Shown: piece by piece, positions 16,939 through 24,803 of the stretch | How the letters are laid out: every line of letters begins with the position of its first letter | Position numbering within the stretch: position 1 is the first letter of the stretch | NCBI GenBank assembly: GCA_022841745.1 | Contig: JALHQW010000020.1 | Coordinates: forward strand, 1 to 64,000 | DNA from: Saprospiraceae bacterium | Lineage (GTDB): Bacteria; Bacteroidota; Bacteroidia; Chitinophagales; Saprospiraceae | DNA: 64,000 bases | Direction of reading: 5' to 3' | Made by a program: the position numbers and the translations under genes | Notes under the pieces: model-generated | What the model was told of the DNA's origin: nothing | The model's input: the letters and a program-made list of their open reading frames with translations, nothing else | The model's database searches: none

Positions 16939-18300
16939 ATGTTGATAGAATTTAAAGTATCGAACTATCGGTCAATTGGAGATGAGCAGGTAATCAGTTT
17001 TGTGCCTGCACCCAAGCAGCGGGATTACCCGTTCAACGTCATTTCCAAGGGGAACTACAAGGCATTGAATGCCATAGGAGTGTACGGCGCTAACGGTAGC
17101 GGGAAAAGTAACCTGCTACGCTCTATGAGCGTATTTGACAAGATATTGCATCTGTCAGCCCGAACCTTGTCCACGACAAGGTTGCCCTACGACCCGTTTC
17201 TGTTGCGTGAAGGATGGGAAAACAAGCCTACACGGTTTGAGATTACATTTTTGGTGGGTGATGACAAAAAGTACCGATACGGCTTCGAGTACAATCAAGA
17301 TGAAATAGTCTCGGAATGGCTGTACCGCAAGTTTTTGGGCAGGGAGGTATCGCTTTTTCTGAGAGAAAAAGACACTATTGATGTTTCTTCCGCTTTCAAC
17401 AAAGATGGCAAAGGGAGTTCCAAATTATTTGATGCCGCCGTGGAAGCTACCCGTCCCAATGCCTTGTTCCTTTCTTTTTGCGACACGTTCAATATCGAGG
17501 AGGCTAAGGCGATTTTCCAATGGTTCAAGCATTTCTACATGATTGACGGACTGAACACGGGGGTGGAAGGCTGGCAAACGGTGGACATTTGGAACAAGTC
17601 GGAAGAAGGCAAAGAACAGATAACGGCTTATCTCAAGCGCATAAAAGACCTCGGAATCGCCTTCGTGAACGTCACGAGCAAGGATTTCAATGCCGCCGAT
17701 TTGCCGGAGGGCATGAACGATGACATGAGGAATGCCCTTATCCGGGAATTGAGCGGTAAAAAGGGCTATTCTATCTTTTCAGGGCACCAGTTGTATTCAG
17801 CTGAGGGCGCTCCCACAGGGAAGCATATTTCATGGAAAATCGAGGAAAGGGAATCGGCAGGCACGAACAAAATATTCCATCTTATAGGACCCATCTTACG
17901 AATTTTAAGTCAGGGCGGTGTACTGATTATCGACGAAATTGAAGCCAAGATGCACCCGCATTTGACGTTGGACATCATCAATTTGTTTTTGAATGCGGAA
18001 ACAAACACCAACCAAGCGCAACTGATATTCGCCACGCACGATACCAACCTGCTCACCTATTCCAGCCTTCGTCGGGACCAGATTTATTTTGTCGAAAAGA
18101 ACGAGTGGGAATCAACGGAAGCGTACTCGCTTTCCGACTTTGTTTATTTGGGAGAAAACGGTGAGACTAAATCCGTCAAGGAGCGCCCGGACACCGATAA
18201 AGAGAAAAGGTACATCGAGGGTCGCTACGGTGCTGTTCCTGTGTTGGGCAACTTTCATTTTCATTCTCAAACAACAGACGCCAATGGCAAAGAGAGGTAA
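16939..18300 (+). CDS. rloA: RloA/AbiLi-like AAA ATPase of a defence pair
   Basis: 453 aa. N-terminal MLIEFKVSNYRSIGDEQVISF is the classic start of RecF/SMC-like AAA_15/AAA_21 ATPases. Walker A GANGSGKS is at 50-57; a signature-like ESAGTNK at 305-311; Walker B VLIIDEIE at 328-335; and a His-switch FATHDTNLL at 364-372. Length and order match RloA/AbiLi proteins, which act with the TOPRIM-like partner RloB/AbiLii in phage defence (abortive infection). The partner gene overlaps the last 17 bases. The gene is AT-richer than the flanking T9SS genes and has its own promoter, consistent with acquisition as a cassette. Confidence 0.85.
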   Translation: MLIEFKVSNYRSIGDEQVISFVPAPKQRDYPFNVISKGNYKALNAIGVYGANGSGKSNLLRSMSVFDKILHLSARTLSTTRLPYDPFLLREGWENKPTRFEITFLVGDDKKYRYGFEYNQDEIVSEWLYRKFLGREVSLFLREKDTIDVSSAFNKDGKGSSKLFDAAVEATRPNALFLSFCDTFNIEEAKAIFQWFKHFYMIDGLNTGVEGWQTVDIWNKSEEGKEQITAYLKRIKDLGIAFVNVTSKDFNAADLPEGMNDDMRNALIRELSGKKGYSIFSGHQLYSAEGAPTGKHISWKIEERESAGTNKIFHLIGPILRILSQGGVLIIDEIEAKMHPHLTLDIINLFLNAETNTNQAQLIFATHDTNLLTYSSLRRDQIYFVEKNEWESTEAYSLSDFVYLGENGETKSVKERPDTDKEKRYIEGRYGAVPVLGNFHFHSQTTDANGKER

Positions 18301-18994
18301 GCTCGCAAAGTTCGCAACAGAGGCATCAGAACAAAGACCCGTAAAGTTCAGGAAATACCAATATCTGTTCCTGATTGTCTGCGAAGACCAAAAGACGGAA
18401 CGCGTCTATTTTGAGCGGTTTAAGTCGCAAATCCCGTCAGAGACTATCTACCTGGAGGCAATCGGAACAGGACTTGATGCGAAGGGCGTAGTTGAAAAAA
18501 CGCTGGAAGAAAGAACCTTGCTTGCCCAAAAGGCAAAACGGGAAGTTGATGTGACATGGGCGGTTTTTGACGTTGACGATGCGAACATCAACATAGGGAA
18601 GGCACAGCGTTTTCAGGATACTTGCAAAATCGGGGAGGAAAACAACATACAGCTTGCTTACAGCAACGAAGTATTCGAGTTATGGCTGTTGCTCCACCTG
18701 ACTGCCATTGACAGCCAAAAGCCTTTGCCGAGGGCAGAAGTTTATAGACTGCTGGGAGAGCAGGTGCTCAGGCGGGCAGGGCATGAAGCATTTGAATACA
18801 CCCACGGAGATACCCAAATTCTGGACAAAGTACATTCTGTTGGAAATCAGGAAATAGCCATAGAAAGGGCTGCCGATTTGCTAAAACAGCACGGCAAACG
18901 GGAACCGCTCAATGCCAATCCAAGCACGAAAGTGCATTTGCTGGTTCAAGATTTATTGAGTTGGATACGATACTACACCTACTCGCCTGAGTAG
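18284..18994 (+). CDS. rloB: RloB/AbiLii-like defence protein
   Basis: 236 aa. The ATG at 18284 lies within the last codons of rloA, the usual coupled arrangement. FLIVCEDQKTERVYFERF (29-46) and TWAVFDVDDANIN (91-103) give a conserved acidic set (Glu34, Glu39, Asp96, Asp98, Asp99) that fits the TOPRIM-like fold proposed for RloB. A later LAYSNEVFELWLLLH is highly typical of RloB proteins. With RloA it should form an AbiL-type system in which the ATPase controls the nuclease-like partner. Catalytic activity is inferred from the family. Confidence 0.85.
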   Translation: MAKRGKLAKFATEASEQRPVKFRKYQYLFLIVCEDQKTERVYFERFKSQIPSETIYLEAIGTGLDAKGVVEKTLEERTLLAQKAKREVDVTWAVFDVDDANINIGKAQRFQDTCKIGEENNIQLAYSNEVFELWLLLHLTAIDSQKPLPRAEVYRLLGEQVLRRAGHEAFEYTHGDTQILDKVHSVGNQEIAIERAADLLKQHGKREPLNANPSTKVHLLVQDLLSWIRYYTYSPE

Positions 18995-19607
18995 CAAAAG
19001 CTGATTGCCAACCCTGGTCATACTCTTCCTTTCAAAAAATCAATCCTTTCCCGCCACGGCAGGCAACCATTTCGGGCATTCCGTTGAACAGTAAGGTGCA
19101 GCACAAGCCAATTATGAGATTAGAAGACAAAATAGACAAAGCGAGGTTCAGGGCAGCCGCCTGGCTTGCCAATTGGCTGAAGGTCTTCGGCTATGGAGGA
19201 ACTGCCAGCGCCCTGTTGACGGCTAACGAGCGCTTCGTTTGTCCGCTCTGCGCATTGCTCCGGGCTATGCGTCGGAAGAATCCCCGACTGGTCGCCCGTT
19301 TTTCCAAATTTTGTGCGACCTGCATGGAGGCGGTTCGAGGCAACGGACGAACGGTTTTGTACTGCATCGTCTGCGTTTTGAGGGCAGCCAGAACCCGGTG
19401 CTTGTTGGCTGATTTGTACGTCCTTGAAATATGGAGCCACCAGAAAATCCCGATTTTCCTGCGGAATCAGCAATGGCGGAATTGAGGCGACGACCTTGCC
19501 ATGACCCTGAATTTCGTCGGGGAGACCCCCTTCCACGAAGCGGGTTCACGAATATTTTTCCTCACGCAACGGTCTTGACCGCTGTCATTTCAAAATTAAT
19601 TCAACGC
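18995..19607. other. 613-bp region without a confident gene, downstream of rloAB
   Basis: No protein family could be recognised on either strand. One + frame from ATG 19114 to 19485 and two - strand frames in the same stretch are open, but none has convincing composition or a clear ribosome-binding site. The content may be decayed coding sequence left at the edge of the defence cassette. The last ~30 bp form the upstream region of the multicopper oxidase gene. Confidence 0.4.
19114..19485 (+). CDS. Doubtful small Cys-rich hypothetical protein
   Basis: 123 aa from ATG 19114 (or 133 from 19084). The start MRLEDKIDKARFRAAAWLANWLKVFGYGG could be an amphipathic helix. Cys pairs occur in VCPLCALL, KFCATCMEAV and YCIVCVLRA, which could bind zinc or metal. 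The high Arg/Leu/Ala content and overlapping open frames on the other strand make an accidental reading frame just as likely. Confidence 0.25.
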   Translation: MRLEDKIDKARFRAAAWLANWLKVFGYGGTASALLTANERFVCPLCALLRAMRRKNPRLVARFSKFCATCMEAVRGNGRTVLYCIVCVLRAARTRCLLADLYVLEIWSHQKIPIFLRNQQWRN

Positions 19608-21305
19608 ATGAAATCCATACTCAAACAATTGGTTTGCTGCGGCTTCGCCGCAATCACCGTTCCGGCATTTGCCCAAACGCCCGTTCCCATCCCGCCCACG
19701 CTGTCGGGCAACACGATTGACCTGACCGTACAGCACGGCACGACCGAAATCTACCCCGGTTTTGCTACCAATACGGTCGGCTACAACGGCAGCTTCCTCG
19801 GCCCGACCATCCTGCTCGATGCCGGGCAGCAGGTCACGCTCAACGTCCACAACCAGCTTGGCGACACCACGACCGTGCATTGGCACGGCTTGAACGTGTC
19901 GCCCGCCAACGATGGCAGCCCGCACGTGATGATTATGGCGGACGAGACTTGGTCGCCCTCCTTTCCCGTGCTGGACAAAGCTGCCACGTACTGGTACCAC
20001 CCGCACCTGCACGGCAAGACGATGGACCAGGTACTGCTCGGCGCTGCGGGCTTTATCTTCGTACGGGACGCCGAGGAAGCCGCCCTCGACCTGCCCCGCA
20101 CCTACGGCACGGACGACGTGCCGCTGGTGTTCCAGTTCAAAACCTTCGATGCTGACAAGCAAATCATGATGGAGGACGAAATGGACAACGCCGTGCTGGT
20201 GAACGGCGTGGTGGACGGGGTGCTGAACAGCCCGGCGCAGGTGGTTCGCTACCGCCTGCTCAACGGCTCCAGCCACCGTTTCTTCAACTTCGGCTTCTCC
20301 AACAACAAGCAGTTCAAGCAGATCGCCTCCGATGCCGGGCTGCTCGATGCGCCCGTTGCCCTGACCCGCCTCATCCTCGCCCCCGGCGAGCGGGCAGAAA
20401 TCCTCGTGGACTTGGGCAACGAACAGGGCAACACGCTGACGCTGAAATCCTTCGGAACGGAACTGCCGCAGGGCTTCCCCGGCGGCACGATGATGATGGG
20501 CGGCATGGAAGGTCCGCTCGACGATACCGACTTTTCGGTACTGACCATCCACGTCGGAGCGCCGACCAACGACCCCGTGACGACCGTCCCGACCGCCCTC
20601 ACCACCAACGAGGTGCTGTCGCAAACGGGCGCTGCGACCCGCTCGATTGGCTTCTCCGCACAGCCGATGATGAGCATGACGAATTTTTTCATCAACAATA
20701 AGAAGTTCGACATGGAGGAGGTGGAGTTCACCACCGAGCAGGACAAGGTGGAGGTCTGGAACATCACGAACCAGACCATGATGGCGCACCCGTTCCATAT
20801 CCACGGCAACCATTTCTATGTGCTGCAAGTGAACGGCGCAACCCCGCCGCCCAACATGCGGGGCAGGAAGGACGTGGTGGTGGTGCCGCCGATGAACGGC
20901 AGCGTGAAGCTCGTGACGAGGTACGAAAACTATGGCGACCCGATGCTGCCGTATATGTTCCATTGCCATATCCTCAGCCACGAGGACGGCGGCATGATGG
21001 GGCAGTTCATCGTGAACCCGACCGCCAGCGCCACGACGGATTTGGAGCAACAAGGTTCGCTGACCATCTCGCCGAACCCCGGCAAGGGCAATTTTGTCAT
21101 CGAGGCGGATTTGCCGCAGGCGGGCGACGCCACGCTGACGCTCCATTCTTCGGACGGCAGGCTGCTGGAAACGAGGAAGCTGGAAGGGCTGAACACGGGC
21201 ATCCAACAAATCCCGGCGAATTTCACGGGTCTGGCGGCTGGCTGGTACTGGCTGACCTTGCAGCGTGGGGAGCGGGTGTTTTCGGGGAAGGTGGTGGTGG
21301 AATAG
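19608..21305 (+). CDS. Multicopper oxidase with T9SS sorting domain
   Basis: 565 aa from ATG 19608 with signal peptide (LVCCGFAAITVPAFAQ). All four copper-ligand motifs are present: HWHG (91-94), HPHLHG (131-136), HPFHIHG (394-400) and HCHILSHEDGGMMG (452-465), giving a type 1 site plus a trinuclear cluster. The layout matches CueO/FtsP/CotA-type three-domain oxidases; the Met-rich stretch GGTMMMGGMEG (~292-302) recalls the Met-rich loops of cuprous oxidases. Residues ~484-565 (SLTISPNPGKG...GLAAGWYWLTL...VVVE) are a T9SS sorting domain, so it is exported to the surface. Probable Cu(I) or phenol/metal oxidase supporting copper tolerance. Confidence 0.9.
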   Translation: MKSILKQLVCCGFAAITVPAFAQTPVPIPPTLSGNTIDLTVQHGTTEIYPGFATNTVGYNGSFLGPTILLDAGQQVTLNVHNQLGDTTTVHWHGLNVSPANDGSPHVMIMADETWSPSFPVLDKAATYWYHPHLHGKTMDQVLLGAAGFIFVRDAEEAALDLPRTYGTDDVPLVFQFKTFDADKQIMMEDEMDNAVLVNGVVDGVLNSPAQVVRYRLLNGSSHRFFNFGFSNNKQFKQIASDAGLLDAPVALTRLILAPGERAEILVDLGNEQGNTLTLKSFGTELPQGFPGGTMMMGGMEGPLDDTDFSVLTIHVGAPTNDPVTTVPTALTTNEVLSQTGAATRSIGFSAQPMMSMTNFFINNKKFDMEEVEFTTEQDKVEVWNITNQTMMAHPFHIHGNHFYVLQVNGATPPPNMRGRKDVVVVPPMNGSVKLVTRYENYGDPMLPYMFHCHILSHEDGGMMGQFIVNPTASATTDLEQQGSLTISPNPGKGNFVIEADLPQAGDATLTLHSSDGRLLETRKLEGLNTGIQQIPANFTGLAAGWYWLTLQRGERVFSGKVVVE

Positions 21306-21325
21306 ACGGTTTGATTTAACTAAAA

Positions 21326-21356
21326 GGGTAGGACAGCACGATTCGCTGTCCTACCC
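21326..21356 (+). terminator. Perfect 12-bp stem-loop after the multicopper oxidase
   Basis: GGGTAGGACAGC (21326-21337) and GCTGTCCTACCC (21345-21356) pair perfectly around a 7-nt loop, 20 bp after the stop. It is followed by ATCTCAATATTTTT, a loose T-rich tract, so it likely terminates the oxidase transcript. Confidence 0.7.
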
Positions 21357-21373
21357 ATCTCAATATTTTTCCG

Positions 21374-22231
21374 ATGAAAAAACTCCCTGTCGTACTTTTC
21401 CTGTTGGCGGTGCTGCTCGCCCTTTCTTTTTTGACCGAAGGGCCTTGCGACTCGCCCCTCGTCGGCGGTCACACGGGCGCACCCGGCGAAACGGGCTGCG
21501 ACGGCTGCCACGGCGGAACGCCCAACACCGGCCCTGGTACGCTTACCCTCGACTGGTCGGACACCAGCGGGCATTACGTCCCCGGTCAGGTGTACGATGC
21601 CGTCGTGACGCTCGCCCAAGCCGACAGGGACAAGTTCGGTTTCGTGGCGCTGGCACTCAAGGACAGCGGCAATACCACCACCGGGCAGTTTTCGATTGAC
21701 GACGCTGACCGCACCCGCACCTTCAACGATGGCCCCCGGAAGTACGTCTCGCACACGTCCTGCGGTGCAGATGCCGCTCCCCTCGGTTCGCTGTCGTGGA
21801 CTTTCCATTGGCAAGCGCCAGCTACCGACGTGGGAGCCGTCACAATTTATCTGGCAGGGCTTGCCGCCAACCACAACCACGCCACCTCTGGCGACGACGC
21901 CTATGAACTGGCACTGCACCTCACGCCCGCCGACACGGTGGCTTCTGCGAGCGGGGAGCGCCTCGACGAGGCTGCGTTTTCCCTGCACCCAAACCCAGTT
22001 TCGGCAGGTGGGCTATTGAATGTCCGGCTGATGATGCCGCAGGTGGGAAGGCTGCAATTCTTGCTCCTCGACGTGGCGGGGCGGACGGTGCGCCGTTTTG
22101 ATTTGGGCGAAAAAGCAACGGGCAATCAGATGTTTGAACTGGAAACGGCTGGTTTGGCGGCAGGGGTATATTCCCTAGAGGCCCGCCTGTCGGGAGAGTG
22201 GCTTGGTGCTGCAAGGGTGGTGGTGGAGTGA
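21374..22231 (+). CDS. Choice-of-anchor V domain protein with CxxCH and T9SS sorting domain (copy 2)
   Basis: 285 aa. Signal peptide, then the same HTGAPGETGCDGCHGGTPNTG motif as copy 1 at 7654. The anchor V domain is nearly identical to copy 1 at protein level and very similar in DNA, while the signal peptide and the T9SS sorting domain (SLHPNPVSAGG...LLDVAGRTVRRF...GVYSLEA) have diverged more. It begins 17 bp after the oxidase terminator. The CxxCH may hold haem c; if so it could pass electrons to or from the neighbouring oxidases, which is inference. Confidence 0.8.
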   Translation: MKKLPVVLFLLAVLLALSFLTEGPCDSPLVGGHTGAPGETGCDGCHGGTPNTGPGTLTLDWSDTSGHYVPGQVYDAVVTLAQADRDKFGFVALALKDSGNTTTGQFSIDDADRTRTFNDGPRKYVSHTSCGADAAPLGSLSWTFHWQAPATDVGAVTIYLAGLAANHNHATSGDDAYELALHLTPADTVASASGERLDEAAFSLHPNPVSAGGLLNVRLMMPQVGRLQFLLLDVAGRTVRRFDLGEKATGNQMFELETAGLAAGVYSLEARLSGEWLGAARVVVE

Positions 22232-22264
22232 AAATTACGCAGACGGGGAGTAATAAAATTCAGC

Positions 22265-22693
22265 ATGAAAATTCGACATTCACTGGTTGGTTCTGCTTTC
22301 GCCTTCCTGCTGGCGACGAGTTGCTGCTGGCTGCAGTTTGTGGCAGTGGCCTTGGGTGGAGCAGCTGGGCTGTCGGCGCTTTCGGTGGGGCTGGAAAAAT
22401 ACAGCGGATTGCTCATGGTTTTGGGCATCGGGCTGGCAGGTTGGGCTGGCTGGCTTTTTTGGCAAAAAAGAAAATCCAGACAATCGGGCAGCATCGTTTT
22501 GCAGAGCCTACTTACTTGCCCAAACTGTGGATTTCAAAAAGAGGAAACCATGCCCACGGATGCTTGTCGGTTTTTCTACGAGTGTGAAAACTGCCACGTT
22601 ATGCTTCGCCCCAAAGCGGGTGACTGTTGTGTATTTTGCAGTTTTGGCTCGGTTAAATGCCCGCCGATACAGCAGGGGCAAGGCTGCTGTTAA
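22265..22693 (+). CDS. GDCCVxC-domain membrane protein with MerT-like N-terminus
   Basis: 142 aa. Two TM helices occupy ~10-38 and ~48-66; the first carries SCCWLQ, like the vicinal-Cys helix of the mercuric transporter MerT. The soluble C-terminal part has CPNCGF (85-90), CENCHVML (107-114) and the diagnostic GDCCVFCSFGSVKCPPIQ (119-136), ending CC. This is the Bacteroidota GDCCVxC family found in heavy-metal loci. The cysteines probably shuttle a soft metal (Cu, Hg, Cd) across the inner membrane. It sits directly in front of a CopB-type ATPase. Confidence 0.8.
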   Translation: MKIRHSLVGSAFAFLLATSCCWLQFVAVALGGAAGLSALSVGLEKYSGLLMVLGIGLAGWAGWLFWQKRKSRQSGSIVLQSLLTCPNCGFQKEETMPTDACRFFYECENCHVMLRPKAGDCCVFCSFGSVKCPPIQQGQGCC

Positions 22694-22713
22694 CACTGAT
22701 TTCAATTTCAAAT

Positions 22714-24771
22714 ATGGAACATCAACACCACCAACACGGGCAAGCCGCAGTGCCGCCCGCTAAGGCACATGAGCACGGCAAGCAAGCACCGCCCGCAGGC
22801 GGACATGCCGACCATGCCGCCCACCACGACCATTCCGCCATGATTGGCGACTTCCTTCGCCGCTTCTGGGTCTGTCTGGCGCTGACCGTTCCAGTCGTTT
22901 TCATCTCGCCCATGTTCCAACACGCTGTCGGGTACAGCTTCGATTTTCCCGGCAGGAACTGGGTCTCGTTTGCCCTAGGAACCATCATTTTCATTTACGG
23001 CGGCAAGCCGTTCCTGACGGGGCTGTTGGATGAACTGCGCCGCCGCTCGCCCGGCATGATGACGCTCATCGGCGTCGCCATTTCCGTCGCCTATCTGTAC
23101 AGCACGGCGGTCGTCTTCCGGCTGGTGGCGGGCATGGATTTCTACTGGGAACTGGCCACGCTCATCGTCATCATGCTGTTGGGGCATTGGCTCGAAATGA
23201 AAAGCGTCGCCGGGGCATCGAAGGCGCTGGAAATGATTGTGAAAATGCTGCCTGCCGAAGCCCACATGTATCACGGCGAAATGCTCCACGACATGCGGGT
23301 GGACGAACTCAAAATCGGCGACCTGGTGCTGGTGAAGCCCGGCGAAAAAATCCCGGTGGATGGCACGGTGACGGAAGGCGAAAGCCTCGTGGACGAGAGC
23401 ATGTTGACGGGCGAAAGCGTTCCCGTGAAAAAATCGCCCGGCTCGAAAATCATCGCTGGTGCGCTCAACGGCGAGGGCAGCCTGAAAGCCACGGTCGACA
23501 AAGTTGGCAAGGAAAGTTACCTGAACAAAGTCATCACGATGGTGCAGGAGGCGCAGGCTGCCAAGTCGCAGACCCAACTCCTGGCAGACCGTGCTGCCCG
23601 CTGGCTCACGTTCATCTCCATCGGCGTGGGCGTAACGACGCTGGCGGTCTGGCTGGCAAAAGGGCAGGGGCTGGCATTTGCCTTGGAGCGCATGGTGACG
23701 GTCATGGTCACTGCCTGCCCCCATGCCCTCGGCGTGGCAATACCGCTAGTGGTGGCGATTTCGACCGCCATGAGCGCCCGGCGTGGCTTGCTCATCCGCA
23801 ACCGCACGGCATTCGAGAGCGCCCGCAAAATCACGGCAATGGTGTTCGACAAGACCGGGACGCTGACGGAAGGCAAGTTCGGCGTGTCGAGGGTCGAGCC
23901 GCTGGACGGCGCCCGCTCTGCGGACGACCTGCTGGCGCTCACTGCCGCCCTCGAACAGCACAGCGAACACCCGATTGCCAAAGGCATCGTGCGGGCGGCG
24001 AATGAAAAATACCTGGCACTGCCCGCCATTTCCAATTTTTCCTCCATAACCGGGAAGGGCATTCAGGGCGATGTTTCCGGCAAAAAAATAAACGTGGTCA
24101 GCCCCGGTTATTTGCTTGAAAAAGACATTGCACAGCCGAAAAACGCAGTCGGAAATGCTGCCGAGACAGTGGTTTTTGTGTTGGAGAATGAAAAGCTGGT
24201 GGGCTTCATTGCCCTTGCCGACCAAATCCGACCGGACGCCAAAACTGCCGTCGAGGATTTGAAAAAACAGGGAATCAAGGTCTTCATGGCGACGGGCGAC
24301 AACGAGCGGGTGGGCAAGGCGGTGGCAGAAGCATTGGGCTTGGATGGCTACTACGCCGAGGTGCTGCCGCACGAGAAAGTGGACATCGTGAAAAGCCTCC
24401 AAAAGAAAGGCGAGTTCGTTGCCATGACGGGCGACGGCGTGAACGACGCCCCGGCACTGGCTCAGGCAGACGTGGGCATCGCCGTCGGCAGCGGCACGGA
24501 CATCGCCGCCGAAACCGCTGACATCATCCTCACGGAAAGCCGTCCTTCCGACGTGCTGGGCTTGGTCAATTTCGGCAAAGCCACCTATCGGAAAATGGTG
24601 CAGAACCTGCTCTGGGCAACGGGCTACAACGTGTTCGCCATCCCGTTGGCGGCGGGGGTTTTGTACCCAACTTTTACTTTGAGTCCGGCGCTGGGGGCAG
24701 TACTGATGGCACTGAGCACGGTGGTGGTGGCGTTGAATGCGCAGTTGCTGAAGTCGGCACTTCAAAAATGA
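22714..24771 (+). CDS. copB: CopB-type (P1B-3) copper-translocating P-type ATPase
   Basis: 685 aa from ATG 22714. The N-terminus (1-44) is His-rich (MEHQHHQHGQ...HADHAAHHDHS) instead of carrying an HMA domain. Actuator motif LTGESVP (231-237), metal-site CPH in TACPHALGVAIPL (Cys335-Pro-His337), phosphorylation DKTGT (379-383), SEHPIAKGIV (HP motif) and GDGVNDAPALAQADVGIAVGSGTD hinge are all present. The CPH motif marks the CopB (P1B-3) subgroup, which exports copper, in contrast to the CPC of CopA. It pumps copper from the cytoplasm to the periplasm, where the RND systems downstream can take over. Confidence 0.9.
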   Translation: MEHQHHQHGQAAVPPAKAHEHGKQAPPAGGHADHAAHHDHSAMIGDFLRRFWVCLALTVPVVFISPMFQHAVGYSFDFPGRNWVSFALGTIIFIYGGKPFLTGLLDELRRRSPGMMTLIGVAISVAYLYSTAVVFRLVAGMDFYWELATLIVIMLLGHWLEMKSVAGASKALEMIVKMLPAEAHMYHGEMLHDMRVDELKIGDLVLVKPGEKIPVDGTVTEGESLVDESMLTGESVPVKKSPGSKIIAGALNGEGSLKATVDKVGKESYLNKVITMVQEAQAAKSQTQLLADRAARWLTFISIGVGVTTLAVWLAKGQGLAFALERMVTVMVTACPHALGVAIPLVVAISTAMSARRGLLIRNRTAFESARKITAMVFDKTGTLTEGKFGVSRVEPLDGARSADDLLALTAALEQHSEHPIAKGIVRAANEKYLALPAISNFSSITGKGIQGDVSGKKINVVSPGYLLEKDIAQPKNAVGNAAETVVFVLENEKLVGFIALADQIRPDAKTAVEDLKKQGIKVFMATGDNERVGKAVAEALGLDGYYAEVLPHEKVDIVKSLQKKGEFVAMTGDGVNDAPALAQADVGIAVGSGTDIAAETADIILTESRPSDVLGLVNFGKATYRKMVQNLLWATGYNVFAIPLAAGVLYPTFTLSPALGAVLMALSTVVVALNAQLLKSALQK

Positions 24772-24803
24772 TGAGCAGTGTGATAGTCGCTAAGAAGTGG
24801 ACG

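Noticed and set aside
19596-21209. Long minus-strand frame opposite the multicopper oxidase
   Set aside because: Composition (His/Arg/Val/Gln) is typical for antisense of a GC-rich gene; the + strand has all copper motifs.
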